Shown here: positions 1-8,793 of the stretch, one piece after another | Numbering within the stretch: the first letter of the stretch is position 1 | Layout of the letters: each line of letters begins with the position of its first letter | Origin: Bacillus sp. V2I10 | Lineage (GTDB): Bacteria > Bacillota > Bacilli > Bacillales > Bacillaceae | DNA length: 64,000 nucleotides | Reading direction: 5' to 3' | Assembly: GCF_030817055.1 (NCBI RefSeq) | Contig: NZ_JAUSYV010000001.1 | Location: 2,628,001-2,692,000, forward strand | Translations under genes and position numbers: made by a program | The notes under the pieces: model-generated | The model's input: the letters and a program-made list of their open reading frames with translations, nothing else | Database searches by the model: none | Told to the model about the DNA's origin: nothing

Positions 1-2
1 TG

Positions 3-125
3 GGCATTATAATTATCCTGGATTTCAAAGATGTTTATAGAAAAAAGAAAGTGAAGGATTTCATTAGCCTCGGATGTAAGAACAGAATTGGAAGTCATAA
101 TTTTAAAACCCATCCAGTATCTTGA
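3..125 (+). CDS. C-terminal end of an unidentified protein (partial)
   Basis: An open frame enters from the left edge and stops with TGA at 123-125. It encodes about 40 residues that begin hydrophobic (GIIIILDF) and continue as a basic tail (YRKKKVKDF). This could be the end of a membrane protein with a cytoplasmic tail. Nothing identifies the family, and the upstream part lies outside the window, so the call rests only on an uninterrupted frame. Confidence 0.3.
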   Translation, partial: GIIIILDFKDVYRKKKVKDFISLGCKNRIGSHNFKTHPVS

Positions 126-199
126 AATAAAGTAGGATTACACATGAGGAACTAAAGTTTACAGAGTATCATACAAAAATCAGGGAGGTACAAACAATC

Positions 200-628
200 A
201 TGGCAAACAGTGTTTCAAAAGGCCGCCTGTTGACTGCTTGGGTGATGAGCGGACTGGTTATCCTGTTTATGTTACTTGACAGTATTATGAAATTTGTTAA
301 GCCTGCTCAAGTTGTTGAAGGGACCCTTTCGCTTGGTTTTGAAGAGCATCACATTTTTATCATTGGCTTGCTTGGGCTGCTATCTACGATTCTGTATCTT
401 GTACCGCGGACTTCTCTCTTGGGGGCAGTGCTCCTGACCGGCTATTATGGAGGCGTCATCGTCACACATTTGCGATTGGATGCCCCGCTCTTTTCTCATA
501 CATTGTTTCCTGTATATTTAGCTGTTTTAGCATGGGGAGGTTTATGGCTGCGGGATGAAACCGTGCGCAGTCTATTTCCGTTTAGGAAACATCTTTCAGC
601 TGACAAAAAGATTCAATCACATATTTAA
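200..628 (+). CDS. DoxX-like small membrane protein
   Basis: The product is a 142-aa protein with four predicted membrane segments (about residues 12-30, 50-66, 72-88 and 98-116), the layout of the DoxX-like/DoxX_2 family. Members are small integral membrane proteins, some linked to quinone or redox chemistry; the exact reaction here is unknown. The motif YYGGVIVTHLR fits the family. The ATG at 200 follows a GGGAGGT ribosome binding site at about 183-189. A strong terminator follows directly, so the gene appears monocistronic. Confidence 0.72.
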   Translation: MANSVSKGRLLTAWVMSGLVILFMLLDSIMKFVKPAQVVEGTLSLGFEEHHIFIIGLLGLLSTILYLVPRTSLLGAVLLTGYYGGVIVTHLRLDAPLFSHTLFPVYLAVLAWGGLWLRDETVRSLFPFRKHLSADKKIQSHI

Positions 629-634
629 AGGTAT

Positions 635-671
635 GAAAAAACCTGATCAGCAGCTGCTGATCAGGTTTTTT
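635..671 (+). terminator. Intrinsic terminator after the DoxX-like gene
   Basis: A palindrome (AACCTGATCAGCA and its complement around a CAGCTG centre) is followed by a run of T. It lies just after the stop codon at 628. Confidence 0.85.
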
Positions 672-818
672 CATTTTGAAATGGACACAAGATGGAATAC
701 GGTTGTGCACTAAAAGATCTTGTTATTAATCTTATTAGCTGGAATGAAAATAAACAGGCTAGCTGGCGATTCGATCGAAGTTCTTGGCCTCCCTAACAGA
801 ACTTCTCCAATCCCGCTT

Positions 819-1696
819 TTAAGGTTTTATACGAAAGGAATGAAAAATTTTTTCAGTAAATCCAGTAATCTGTTCATCATAATCTGGATAGTCGTAACTT
901 AAATGATGTGCAACTAATTTGGAGTATTTTCTAAAAAGATCATAGCAATCAAATAAAGATTGCCACATATTTTCGTAACTATTCACTGCATACGTATTTA
1001 GAAATTTTTCCCAGTCGTTTCTGTCTAAATATTTTTGAATATACTTATAGTTTTTTCCAGCGCTTAAAGAGAAATCAGTTTCGATCCCAATATTCCATGC
1101 CATCATTCGTAAGAGATTAGGTCTCGCTATTTCATTTAAATGATCAATTGCAAAAAGGATTTCCTTTCGTGCTAAACCTTTAACAACATACGTTGACACC
1201 ATCCAAAATTCATTGCAGCAATCATCAAATTCTCTAGCTGAAGGTTTTTTATGTGATATTTTTCATCATTAGGATCCATTTTTTTATTTATCTCTGAATC
1301 CTTATCCAACAATAATTTTACCAAGCTGTCACTTTCTGATAAATACTTTTCCAGCTCATCAATTGGGATAAGAGTTAAATCGATTTTATGTTCATCTGCA
1401 AATAACATCAAATAGGAAAACCAATTGCCAAGTTCCGGTGGGAAAAGTTCCATATCTTCCGGCTTTTGCATCATGATTCTTTTGCCAAATTGATTTAACC
1501 ATTCATCGCTGGATTTAAAAGAATCAATATCCGTTACAAAATAGGAAATATCAAAGTCTTGAAATTTGTCTCTTGGTACATTTTTATTGGCTCTTGAACC
1601 CTCTAGAGTTACTAACCGAATTCTCTTATCATTTTTGGCAACATCAAGAATTAATTTCATCATTTCGCTTTCGCTTCTCAATTTTGTTTCCTCCAA
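819..1696 (-). pseudogene. Aminoglycoside 6-adenylyltransferase (ANT(6)/AadE-like), frameshifted
   Basis: Two overlapping minus-strand frames together make one ANT(6)-type nucleotidyltransferase of about 290 aa, the usual family length. The N-terminal part (1172-1696) has the nucleotidyltransferase signature GSRANKNVPRD followed by FQDFDISYFV, whose acidic residues bind metal. The C-terminal part carries family residues including EFDDCCNEFWMVSTYVVKGL. The frames join at an A6 run (minus strand; plus 1245-1250): seven A would restore one frame (HIKKPSAREFDD). Active members add AMP to streptomycin. As read, the protein is truncated. A single homopolymer indel could equally be a sequencing error. 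Confidence 0.85.
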
Positions 1697-1806
1697 AAAC
1701 TAACTATTTTATTGTAAAGTATAGCAAAGGTGGTTTTTATTAGACCATACTAAGGTTGAAGAATGCACTCATTTTTAAAAAGGATAGAATAAGGGGGCCA
1801 AAGTGA

Positions 1807-2331
1807 ATGCTATACCATTTTAGTGAAGATCCTTCTATTGATCTATTTAAACCGCGGCAATCTGCCTCTTTTCCAAACCTTCGTCCAGTTGTCTGGGCCA
1901 TTGATCAGGAGCATGCGCTTCATTATTATTTTCCGCGGGATTGTCCGAGAGTTATATATTGGAAGGGTGAGCAATCGAAGGAAGAGGATTCAGCCAGATT
2001 CTTTGGTGAGACAAGTACAGATAAGATTATTGTGATTGAAAGCTCATGGCTTGAACGGATCCGCAGCACAAATTTATACGTTTATACATTTAAGCCGGAA
2101 TCATTTGAGTTGTTTAAAGAAGCGAAAACGGCAGGATACTATATATCTTTTGAAGAAGTTGTGCCGCTGAACGTTGAGCCTGCAGGCGATTTATTGGAGA
2201 AGATTGTGAAGGCAAACGCTGAACTTAGGTTTACTCCAGACCTATATCCAATCCGGAATCGTGTACTTTCATCATCCTTGAATTTTTCAATTATTCGTTT
2301 TCGAAATGCCGCAAGAATAAAAGAAGGGTGA
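1807..2331 (+). CDS. DUF6886 family protein
   Basis: This 174-aa soluble protein starts MLYHFSEDPSIDLFKPR and contains PVVWAIDQEHALHYYFPRDC and FTPDLYPIRN, which I recognise as the DUF6886 family of Bacillus. The biochemical function is not known. The fold may resemble ADP-ribosyl-transfer-like domains, but that is only a guess from the opening LYHFS motif. The ATG at 1807 follows AGGGGGCC. The stop lies inside the stem of a bidirectional terminator shared with the convergent flavoprotein gene. Confidence 0.7.
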   Translation: MLYHFSEDPSIDLFKPRQSASFPNLRPVVWAIDQEHALHYYFPRDCPRVIYWKGEQSKEEDSARFFGETSTDKIIVIESSWLERIRSTNLYVYTFKPESFELFKEAKTAGYYISFEEVVPLNVEPAGDLLEKIVKANAELRFTPDLYPIRNRVLSSSLNFSIIRFRNAARIKEG

Positions 2332-2349
2332 ATCAAGTTCACCCTTCTC
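2321..2349. terminator. Bidirectional terminator between convergent genes
   Basis: The stem AGAAGGGTGAA / TTCACCCTTCT with a 5-nt loop lies between the ends of the DUF6886 gene and the StyA-like gene. It has A and T tracts on both sides. Confidence 0.75.
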
Positions 2350-2357
2350 CTTATTAA

Positions 2358-3539
2358 CTACTGGATTTTGCAGCCCTGAAAAATATCCTGATAGGCTGTG
2401 CTTGGATCAGCAAACCAGCCGGCAATTCGATCGGCTTTTGCCTGTTCCCCGGAACCTTGAAGGATTTGTTCGATAACATGCTCAGGCATCGGCATTGTCA
2501 TCGCATTTGTCCATTCTGTCACTTGCTTTACTAATGGTTTGGTTCTATTCCAATATGACTCGCCGAGCTGTGAATTCCAAGGTTCATCTTTAAACTCAAT
2601 CAACGTCTCATACAGTTTTTCTGCGCAATAGGAAGAAAGATTGCAGCCTTGTCCTGTAATCGGATCATTCAAAAACACGCTGTCTCCGCATCCGACTGCT
2701 AATTTATTTTGTATAATTGTATACGGTTTTCGAATAACGGGTGTGATCGCTGTTTGCAGAAAGCCCTTTTCGTCATTTAGAGCAAAGCTTTCCTCTACTA
2801 TACGGCTTGCGATTTCCGGGAAAAAGGTTTGTAAAACTGTCCGTATTTTTAACGTGAATTCGTCTGATGAGCGAATCGCATTAAAAACATCTAGACTCTT
2901 TTCCTGAATTGCCATAATAAACAAGATTGTCACTGGACCCTTGTCTGTTAATGCAGGTATTTCAAACATTTCTCCTTCCCCCGGGAGAATGGTGACATTA
3001 ATTCCTAGAGGTGTAAGCGGCTTTATGCCTCTAAAGTATCCAACGATGCATTTTCTTTGAGGTGTGTGGAATGGTGAAAAATCTTTTTCTATAGGAAAGG
3101 GAAAAAGCGGACCTTTTTTCCCAGTACAGTCAATAACCAAGTCAAATTCTTCTATTAATTCATTGAGATTCTCATTATTTATTTTTTTAAAAAGAACAGG
3201 GACCTTTCTCTCTTTTAGTTCCTCTAAACAATGTGAAAAATAGAAGCGCTGATCAACAGAAAGTGCTGGTTCAGCCAGCATTCCAGCAAACAGTTTTTGC
3301 TGACCAATGGTCATATGGATGCTTTCAATTTGTGTATGCTCACTCCATTTTGGCATAGAAAAGCGTCTTTCTCTTTCAATTGTCGAGCCGAAATGTACTT
3401 GTGTAGACTGAACTCTTCCATTTCTAATCTGTTCTGCTGTGCGATGGGAGATCACCGTCACATCAAACTCATTTTTAAGAGCATATGCCAAATGGAGACC
3501 AGCTGTCCCGGTCCCAACAATACAAATCCGGCGTTTCAT
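2358..3539 (-). CDS. Styrene/indole monooxygenase StyA-like FAD-dependent oxidoreductase
   Basis: The N-terminus RRICIVGTGTAGLHLAYAL is a Rossmann FAD-binding motif. A second flavin motif, CGDSVFLNDPITGQGCN, lies near residue 290, as in group E flavoprotein monooxygenases such as styrene monooxygenase StyA. Family members epoxidise styrene or indole using reduced FAD from a partner reductase; no reductase lies nearby, so the substrate cannot be inferred. Length (393 aa) is normal. I chose the ATG at 3539 because GGGGAG sits 8 nt upstream; a GTG three codons earlier overlaps that site. Confidence 0.75.
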   Translation of the reverse strand: MKRRICIVGTGTAGLHLAYALKNEFDVTVISHRTAEQIRNGRVQSTQVHFGSTIERERRFSMPKWSEHTQIESIHMTIGQQKLFAGMLAEPALSVDQRFYFSHCLEELKERKVPVLFKKINNENLNELIEEFDLVIDCTGKKGPLFPFPIEKDFSPFHTPQRKCIVGYFRGIKPLTPLGINVTILPGEGEMFEIPALTDKGPVTILFIMAIQEKSLDVFNAIRSSDEFTLKIRTVLQTFFPEIASRIVEESFALNDEKGFLQTAITPVIRKPYTIIQNKLAVGCGDSVFLNDPITGQGCNLSSYCAEKLYETLIEFKDEPWNSQLGESYWNRTKPLVKQVTEWTNAMTMPMPEHVIEQILQGSGEQAKADRIAGWFADPSTAYQDIFQGCKIQ

Positions 3540-3723
3540 ACCTATCACTCCCCAAAATCATAATTGAAATTCATATAGTGAATTTTACCATTATTAAACC
3601 TCTTTCACATTCTTCTATAGTAGGATTTTACATAGGTGTTATTGGTTGGAGAAATAAAGGCTAACAAGTATTTATCTCGTAATCTTACCTGTTATATGCT
3701 AGTACGGGAACTTAATGGGAAGT

Positions 3724-3753
3724 AAGAGCTGACTTTGAGGTTAGTTCTTTTTT
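3724..3753 (+). terminator. Hairpin with T-run in the leader of the YwaF-like gene
   Basis: A 10-bp stem (AAGAGCTGAC / GTTAGTTCTT with two G-T pairs) followed by T residues lies about 70 bp upstream of the next start codon. It resembles a terminator or attenuator. The rest of the 3540-3819 gap shows no gene. Confidence 0.45.
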
Positions 3754-3819
3754 GCAGCTGTTATCAGCATAGATTATGTGAAATTGCCGCAAACTAAATA
3801 GAAAAACGGAGTGGAATGA

Positions 3820-4536
3820 ATGAACGAATACTTTCAGCACGACCCCAAGATTGAAAATTTCCGTCTATTTTCAGCAGATCACATATGGACATTGGTTTTA
3901 ATCCTGTTTTTGACTTTCCTTTTATTTATTTTTAAGAAAAAAGTTAAATTAACGAGACACCCCGTGCGTATTGCACTGGCAGTTATTCTTTTTCTTTCCA
4001 TGTTTGTGCACCAGCTGTGGCTAATAGCAGAAGGGGCATGGGCACCTCAATCTTCACTGCCTCTTCACCTTAGTGATTTTACTGTCATTCTGGCCATTAT
4101 CATGCTCATTGCAAAAAGCAACAGGCTGTTTCAGTTTATGTATTACGCAGGAATTGCTAGTTCCATCCAGGCCATTCTCACACCCGACCTTGGAGAGTAT
4201 TCTTTTCCGCATTTCCAGTATATCGTTTTCTTTCTGTCACATGGAGGAGTGATCATTGCATGCTTGTTTATGATATTGGCCTATCACTTTTTTCCAACCT
4301 GGGGCTCATTATGGGCTTCAGTGCTGATTGTCAATGTTTATGCCGGATGTATTTATCTTTTAAATAAAGGGATTGGCTCAAATTATCTATACATCATGAA
4401 AAAACCTGAAAATGCTTCACTTTTAGATTTTCTTGGGGCTTGGCCGTGGTATTTGCTTTGGATGGAGGTCTTTATGATTGCGAGTTTTCTCTTTTTATAC
4501 GGGTGTATTAAATTGAAGCAATTACGTTCTGATTAG
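3820..4536 (+). CDS. ywaF: YwaF family (TIGR02206) integral membrane protein
   Basis: The 238-aa protein has about seven hydrophobic segments and matches the TIGR02206 family (B. subtilis YwaF) by the pattern WLIAEGAWAPQSSLPLHLSD, the later NKGIGSNYLYIMKKP, and FLGAWPWYL. The biochemical role is not established. The start ATG at 3820 follows CGGAGTGG. No operon partner is apparent. The next 350 bp downstream hold no gene I can support. Confidence 0.85.
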   Translation: MNEYFQHDPKIENFRLFSADHIWTLVLILFLTFLLFIFKKKVKLTRHPVRIALAVILFLSMFVHQLWLIAEGAWAPQSSLPLHLSDFTVILAIIMLIAKSNRLFQFMYYAGIASSIQAILTPDLGEYSFPHFQYIVFFLSHGGVIIACLFMILAYHFFPTWGSLWASVLIVNVYAGCIYLLNKGIGSNYLYIMKKPENASLLDFLGAWPWYLLWMEVFMIASFLFLYGCIKLKQLRSD

Positions 4537-4887
4537 ATGAAAGTTTGTTGGAGGAATACTGGGCATCTGGTTACTGAAAATGATTTGGATAGTGCCAATA
4601 TAAATGGAAAATTATATTTTATCAATCATATCGTGGGAAAACTGAGGATCAGTATACATTTGGCACGTGGGTTTAACGCGATTGGCGATTTACATGCTGA
4701 AACGAGTAAAATACTTTCCAGATTGCCTCTTTTACTGGCCGGACTTGGTAAAATACTGGCCTATTTATAGGAAATACTTTCTTTTTTCCAGATACCTCCC
4801 AGCAGACGGTGCGAAAGTTCACCATTATCATTAAGGAGCCTGCGCCATTGTCCAACTGGACCTCCTGTTTCCTCAGTCAAAAGAAAT
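4537..4887. other. Gene-poor stretch
   Basis: I see no supportable gene here. A 77-codon frame begins directly at the stop codon of the YwaF-like gene, but it has no ribosome binding site and no family resemblance. There is no repeat or clear structure until the hairpin at 4888. Confidence 0.5.
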
Positions 4888-4920
4888 CCCCCAAAAAGTC
4901 AAACGCTGACTTTTTGGGGG
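4888..4920 (-). terminator. Strong hairpin terminator
   Basis: The 14-bp stem CCCCCAAAAAGTCA / TGACTTTTTGGGGG has a 5-nt loop. Read on the minus strand it is followed by ATTTCTTTT, so it most likely ends leftward transcription from the DUF4023 gene or an RNA in between. Confidence 0.8.
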
Positions 4921-4984
4921 AATTGTTGTAAGCCATGTTTGGGCTAATCAGTCGGCTCCGCAACTCGTTATAGTCCGCTCCATC

Positions 4985-5084
4985 GCCTAACCCTCGGTAA
5001 GATCGGCTACACCATACATGTCAAACCCAGACTTTTATGGCGGAGCCTTTTCTGTCTGCCTGCGCTAACCAGGCGATTTTGCAT
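4985..5084 (+). repeat. Copy A of a diverged intergenic element
   Basis: This segment resembles the reverse complement of 25111-25210. Both contain ATGTC, a 12-nt gap, TTATGGCGGA, then a TTCTG block, and end in GCAT. The total from ATGTC to GCAT is 67 nt here and 70 nt in the other copy. Several short inverted repeats lie in and around it (for example AGCC-CAAACAT-GGCT on the minus strand). It may be a structured RNA or a degenerate repeat. Confidence 0.4.
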
Positions 5085-5090
5085 TTCCTA

Positions 5091-5213
5091 TTATTTATGT
5101 GTTTTATTCGGCTTTTTCTTGCCCGGGTTTCCTTTGCCTTGGTGCTGTCTGTTCTGCTCGTCCTTTTGCTGTTTTTCATGTAAATCTTCGACGTAATTAG
5201 ATGTGTTTTCCAT
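5091..5213 (-). CDS. DUF4023 family small protein
   Basis: A 40-aa minus-strand frame starts MENTSNYVEDLHEKQ and ends GNPGKKKPNKTHK, the pattern of DUF4023 proteins in Bacillus. It is very hydrophilic and basic, without membrane segments. The ATG is preceded by AGGAGGT at a good distance. Function is unknown; similar small proteins are often spore-associated, but nothing in the sequence proves it. Confidence 0.75.
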   Translation of the reverse strand: MENTSNYVEDLHEKQQKDEQNRQHQGKGNPGKKKPNKTHK

Positions 5214-5407
5214 AAAAAATGACCTCCTAAAATGACTTCATATTCTTACTATCTCCAGGTGTCCTAAAAAAATGAGTCAATCATTTAAATGAACCCAAAT
5301 TGTCTATTATTTTAGAAAATCCTTTGCTGATTTGCCTATTACGCATTCAGGTTTTACAGCATATACTATTCTAACTTTTATGAATCGCGGCAGAGGAGGA
5401 TCTTTTA

Positions 5408-6085
5408 GTGAACAAAAAAATTCCAAAGTATAAAGTCGGTGATACTGTCGTGATTGTTATGTACAGTACAGTTGGAACGGTTACAAACGTTCATCAAATC
5501 GATCAGCATTATCTATATGAAGTGAATCACAGCGAGATTTTATACTTTGAAAACGCGATCCAGCTTTACTCAGAATACACCGGAAAAGTCATTGATTCCG
5601 AAAAAATAGAAATTGAATTTCAGTACCATATTGGAGATATTGTACAAGTAAAGGGCTACGAAGAAGAGTTGTTCAAGGTAGTCGGTTTTCGTACAGAAAT
5701 CTGGAGATATACAGAGGATGGCTGGGAAGATATTATCTATGAGCTCATGCGCATCAACGACGGGGAATGGCTTGAAGCATCCGAGGAAGAGCTTGTATTC
5801 ATTTTGGGAAAAAAACAGGCAGGAACATTCGTTCAGCAGCTGAGCCTGATGCATATCGTTTCTCCAGAAAGTAAAGCGATGGAACAGCTCCTTGCCAAAG
5901 AAAAGCTGACAAAGCAAGAACCCGCTGCTCGCAAAGTAAAACGAAGCAAAAGGGATATTGTTGATGAACTTCTTGATATATACAATGATTATTTGTCATT
6001 GTACGATATGTTTGGTGATCCTGAGTATAAAGAAATGATGGATTTTATAATCGATAGTTTAAACAAGTATACAAAGGATCATTAA
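5408..6085 (+). CDS. yodN: YodN-like protein
   Basis: The 225-aa soluble protein begins KIPKYKVGDTVVIVMYSTVG. It has two copies of a KVGDTVV/HIGDIVQV beta-type segment (about residues 8-60 and 75-125), suggesting tandem small beta-barrel domains, then a linker rich in K/E and a helical C-terminus. Its position next to yozD matches B. subtilis yodN. The start is GTG at 5408 behind AGAGGAGGA. Function is unknown. Its last codons overlap by 4 nt the 3' end of a small convergent gene. Confidence 0.7.
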   Translation: MNKKIPKYKVGDTVVIVMYSTVGTVTNVHQIDQHYLYEVNHSEILYFENAIQLYSEYTGKVIDSEKIEIEFQYHIGDIVQVKGYEEELFKVVGFRTEIWRYTEDGWEDIIYELMRINDGEWLEASEEELVFILGKKQAGTFVQQLSLMHIVSPESKAMEQLLAKEKLTKQEPAARKVKRSKRDIVDELLDIYNDYLSLYDMFGDPEYKEMMDFIIDSLNKYTKDH

Positions 6086-6255
6086 GAAAACAGTGAAATC
6101 AGCAAGTAAATAAAAAACGGCACACACCCGAAGAGCATAGCCCCCTGAAGGATCTTAATCGTTTGTTCAAGCAGTTGATCAAAGCCTGCTCCGTCTATAA
6201 ATTGCAGCACGATATTTTCTTCTTCTTTTTTTGAAATCGCTTGTAAGTTCTTCAT
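6082..6255 (-). CDS. Small single-pass membrane protein
   Basis: A 57-aa minus-strand frame has an acidic, hydrophilic N-terminal half (KKEEENIVLQFIDGAGFD) and a hydrophobic C-terminal helix (MLFGCVPFFIYLLISLFS). GAGGAG lies about 10 nt before the ATG at 6255. The gene ends convergently with yodN, overlapping it by 4 nt. No family was recognised. The ribosome binding site and clean frame support it; function is unknown. Confidence 0.5.
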   Translation of the reverse strand: MKNLQAISKKEEENIVLQFIDGAGFDQLLEQTIKILQGAMLFGCVPFFIYLLISLFS

Positions 6256-6406
6256 TTCAGGTCATCTCCTCTTTGGCTTGTCCATTTACTTAAATGGTAT
6301 GCAGGCAAGGACAGATTATGAACATTAAAATTTATCGAAAGCTTATTCATTCCAGACATAGTTTTGAAAATTGGGACATATAAACAATTACTAAGGGGGC
6401 GGTGTT

Positions 6407-6583
6407 GTGAAAGAAATTGAAGTTATTATTGATACAGAAGAAATGGCAGAATTCTTTTACAATGAGCTGACGAAAAGGGGATACATTCCCTCAGAACTCG
6501 AACTGGATACAATAGCAGATATCGCATTCGATTATTTACTCGAAAAATGCATAATTGATGAAGATTTGGAAGACATAGAATAA
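6407..6583 (+). CDS. yozD: YozD family protein
   Basis: The 58-aa acidic protein starts at GTG 6407 (KEIEVIIDTEEMAEFFYNEL) and continues RGYIPSELELDTIADIAFDY and LLEKCIIDED, the YozD family pattern. AAGGGGG lies about 7 nt upstream. In B. subtilis yozD follows yodN as here. Function is unknown. A terminator follows immediately. Confidence 0.8.
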   Translation: MKEIEVIIDTEEMAEFFYNELTKRGYIPSELELDTIADIAFDYLLEKCIIDEDLEDIE

Positions 6584-6608
6584 ACGACGAGGGTTCTCGT
6601 CGTTTTTT
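6582..6608 (+). terminator. Terminator of yozD
   Basis: The stem AAACGACGAG / CTCGTCGTTT has a GGTT loop and a T-run. Confidence 0.85.
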
Positions 6609-6620
6609 ATTGGCGTCATG

Positions 6621-7709
6621 TCAAAATATTTTCTTTGCAATCAAATGGAGGGAGCTCATTTTCAGCAAATTCATTTTTACATTCTTTGTTATGTCTTTAT
6701 AGGTGCCTGTGTGCGGAAAAACATCAAAATCTGAAATTAGATCTATATTCAAAAGCCAATCGCTGTATCTGTGAAAAGTATGATGAACATCTTCCCATGC
6801 ATCCAGCAGCTTCGGGCTCTGGAATTTTTGCTTCTCTTTAGCAGCTGAGAAGAGGTGTGGCCAATAGTCACTTCTTGAGCCAGTATGCGGGGTATGCGTT
6901 GAAAATAACAATGCCTCATTGAAGACGGCTGGATGAAAAAGAGTTTGATAAAGGATCTTTCCTATTTTGATTCTTGCTTCAGGCTTAATAAAGTTATCTA
7001 CTTCCATTCCTGCAAGCGAATATTTTTTATCATAAAAGTGCTTTTTGTATGGAAAGACAACATTCGTCAGTCCGCATTTTTCCTGCAGGGCATAAGGGAA
7101 TGTTTTTAAGATGCCGGACGATTTTGACAGCAGCTGATTCTCCACATAATGCTGCTCGTTTGTAATTAAGGCAAGCGTAAGCACGTCAGAGTGTCTCTTT
7201 TTAAAAAACATCTCCCAGATTGGCATCATAAATCGCGAAACATTTAAAGCGGGCAATAAATGAAAAAGTGGTCTGCCGAATAAAAGGCTTTTTTCGTATA
7301 GCATCAGCTGCGGATAGGCATCATGGAAAATAAGAGCGTTTGCTGTTTCAAGAAATTGAAAAAGAGCGATAATCTCTTTTTCTGGCAGAAACTGACCGAC
7401 AATGCCATTTTTCAAATCAGTCATGCTGTAGCCCCCGTTTCTTGACACCATATGGGCAAGAAAAGACCAATGAATTTCAGGGTGCTTTAAATAAAAAGCT
7501 AAATAGGCTTCCGTTCTTGTCAGGTTGTTCCTGTTCAACTCGGCAGTCTGAGCTCTTATGTCCAAAACAGCAAGTCTTTCTTCTCCATAAAGTACTAGGG
7601 GATTTTTCAAATCCAAAGAGTTTGACAAAGTTTTTTCCAGGTTTAATTTTTCCGTATTAGGTAAAAGGACAGGTAATGCTTTTTTCTTAAAAAGCGGGAG
7701 GATATTCAT
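6621..7709 (-). CDS. DUF2515 family protein (YppC-like)
   Basis: The 362-aa protein has the DUF2515 signature NNLTRTEAYLAFYLKHPEIH followed by WSFLAHMVSRNGGYSMTDLK near residues 60-105. B. subtilis YppC belongs to this family. The function is unknown and no catalytic motif is evident. It is transcribed alone on the minus strand, converging on yozD. The ATG at 7709 is the first methionine of the frame (MNILPLFKKK). Confidence 0.75.
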   Translation of the reverse strand: MNILPLFKKKALPVLLPNTEKLNLEKTLSNSLDLKNPLVLYGEERLAVLDIRAQTAELNRNNLTRTEAYLAFYLKHPEIHWSFLAHMVSRNGGYSMTDLKNGIVGQFLPEKEIIALFQFLETANALIFHDAYPQLMLYEKSLLFGRPLFHLLPALNVSRFMMPIWEMFFKKRHSDVLTLALITNEQHYVENQLLSKSSGILKTFPYALQEKCGLTNVVFPYKKHFYDKKYSLAGMEVDNFIKPEARIKIGKILYQTLFHPAVFNEALLFSTHTPHTGSRSDYWPHLFSAAKEKQKFQSPKLLDAWEDVHHTFHRYSDWLLNIDLISDFDVFPHTGTYKDITKNVKMNLLKMSSLHLIAKKIF

Positions 7710-7810
7710 AATAGCCAGCTCCTATATCCGTGCCTCCTACTTACATATGAAAAAGCTGAAACTTTTGTTCTTATGAAACGTAGTAAATAAAGAAAGAAAG
7801 AGGGATCTAT

Positions 7811-7975
7811 ATGTTAAAAAAACTGATCAATTCATTTTTAGGGAAAAAATCACATCACAGATACAGCAGCAGCGACCGCAGAAATAGACATTACGGAAAT
7901 CCCGCTAAGTATGGCCACAAGCATTATAAGCGGAAATCTAGATCAAGCCGTTTCTCAAGATCCTACAGCAGTTAA
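7811..7975 (+). CDS. Small basic Ser/Arg/His/Tyr-rich protein upstream of the kinase
   Basis: A 54-aa frame starts MLKKLINSFLGKKSHHRYSS and ends KRKSRSSRFSRSYSS. Composition is dominated by K, R, S, H and Y. AGAAAGAGGGATCT precedes the ATG. Its stop TAA shares bases with the kinase ATG (TAATG), so the two are probably translationally coupled. Many serines next to a protein kinase gene make it a possible substrate, which is inference only. Coat-like small proteins have similar composition. Confidence 0.6.
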   Translation: MLKKLINSFLGKKSHHRYSSSDRRNRHYGNPAKYGHKHYKRKSRSSRFSRSYSS

Positions 7976-8793
7976 TGGTTAACCTGTTATTAAAATATGG
8001 GGAAAGGCCGTTAAAATCAGGTAAAACGATTAACAGCAAATACATCATAAAAAAAGTGCTGGGTATGGGCAGCTATGGCATTACATATCTTACCGAAGAT
8101 ATTCATTGCAGGAAGTTTGCTGTCGTAAAGCAGCTTAGAGCTTATAAAGCGCGTTCCAGTAAAGGGCTGCTTTCGTTCATGCGGGAGGCTGACATTCAGT
8201 CAAGCATGCGCAATTCTGCCTTTCCCGATTTTTACGAATCTTTTCAATGGGAAAAGAAACATTTTATTTCAATGGAGTATGTAGAAGGCGAGACATTCGA
8301 GGATTTAATATTTATTAAAAAAGAAGCTTATGGAGAGAAGGAATCCTTTCATATATTGTTGAAAGTATTAAGGGCTGTAAAGATTCTTCATGAAAATGGA
8401 ATTGTTCACAGGGATTTAAGAATACCGAACATTCTTATGAAAAATCAGTCCATTCATATTATTGATTTTGGATTAGCCAGAAGACTGAATGAATCTTATG
8501 AAGTATGCAAATCTGAAACAAAATACTCCGAAGAAAAGATTCTTTTCAGAGAGGTTTCCTATCAGAGCGATTTTTTTGCTTTGGGACATTTCGTGCTTTT
8601 TTTATTGTATTCAGGCTATGTTCCTTCTTCGAGAAAGAGCAGAAGCTGGGAAGATGAACTTGAATTATCATCGTTTGCTAAAGAAATTATAAAACGGATG
8701 CTCAAGCTTCTAAAGCCATATGATTCTATTGATGAGCTTATAGGGGAAGTGTTGAAGTGTGCGGATGGGAGAGAACAGAATGTCATTTTTTAA
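7975..8793 (+). CDS. prkD: Serine/threonine protein kinase, PrkD (YbdM)-like
   Basis: The 272-aa protein carries a Hanks-type kinase domain: glycine loop LGMGSYGITYL (about 29-39), VAL-K-like lysine in FAVVKQL (about 53), catalytic loop IVHRDLRIPNILM (about 142-154) and metal-binding IDFGLA. The usual lysine of HRDLK is arginine here, which retains charge. There is no membrane segment or PASTA domain, so it should be cytosolic. Length and the opening RPLKSG resemble B. subtilis YbdM/PrkD. The start overlaps the upstream 54-aa gene, and the end overlaps the spo0M start. Confidence 0.85.
   Translation: MVNLLLKYGERPLKSGKTINSKYIIKKVLGMGSYGITYLTEDIHCRKFAVVKQLRAYKARSSKGLLSFMREADIQSSMRNSAFPDFYESFQWEKKHFISMEYVEGETFEDLIFIKKEAYGEKESFHILLKVLRAVKILHENGIVHRDLRIPNILMKNQSIHIIDFGLARRLNESYEVCKSETKYSEEKILFREVSYQSDFFALGHFVLFLLYSGYVPSSRKSRSWEDELELSSFAKEIIKRMLKLLKPYDSIDELIGEVLKCADGREQNVIF

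Noticed and set aside
4537..4770. 77-codon plus-strand frame after the YwaF-like gene
   Set aside because: It begins at the stop codon of the previous gene with no ribosome binding site and resembles no family.
4921..4945. AAACATGGCTTACA on the minus strand, like the 3' end of RNase P RNA
   Set aside because: The other conserved RNase P blocks (for example GAGGAAAGTCC) are absent, so the match is probably chance.
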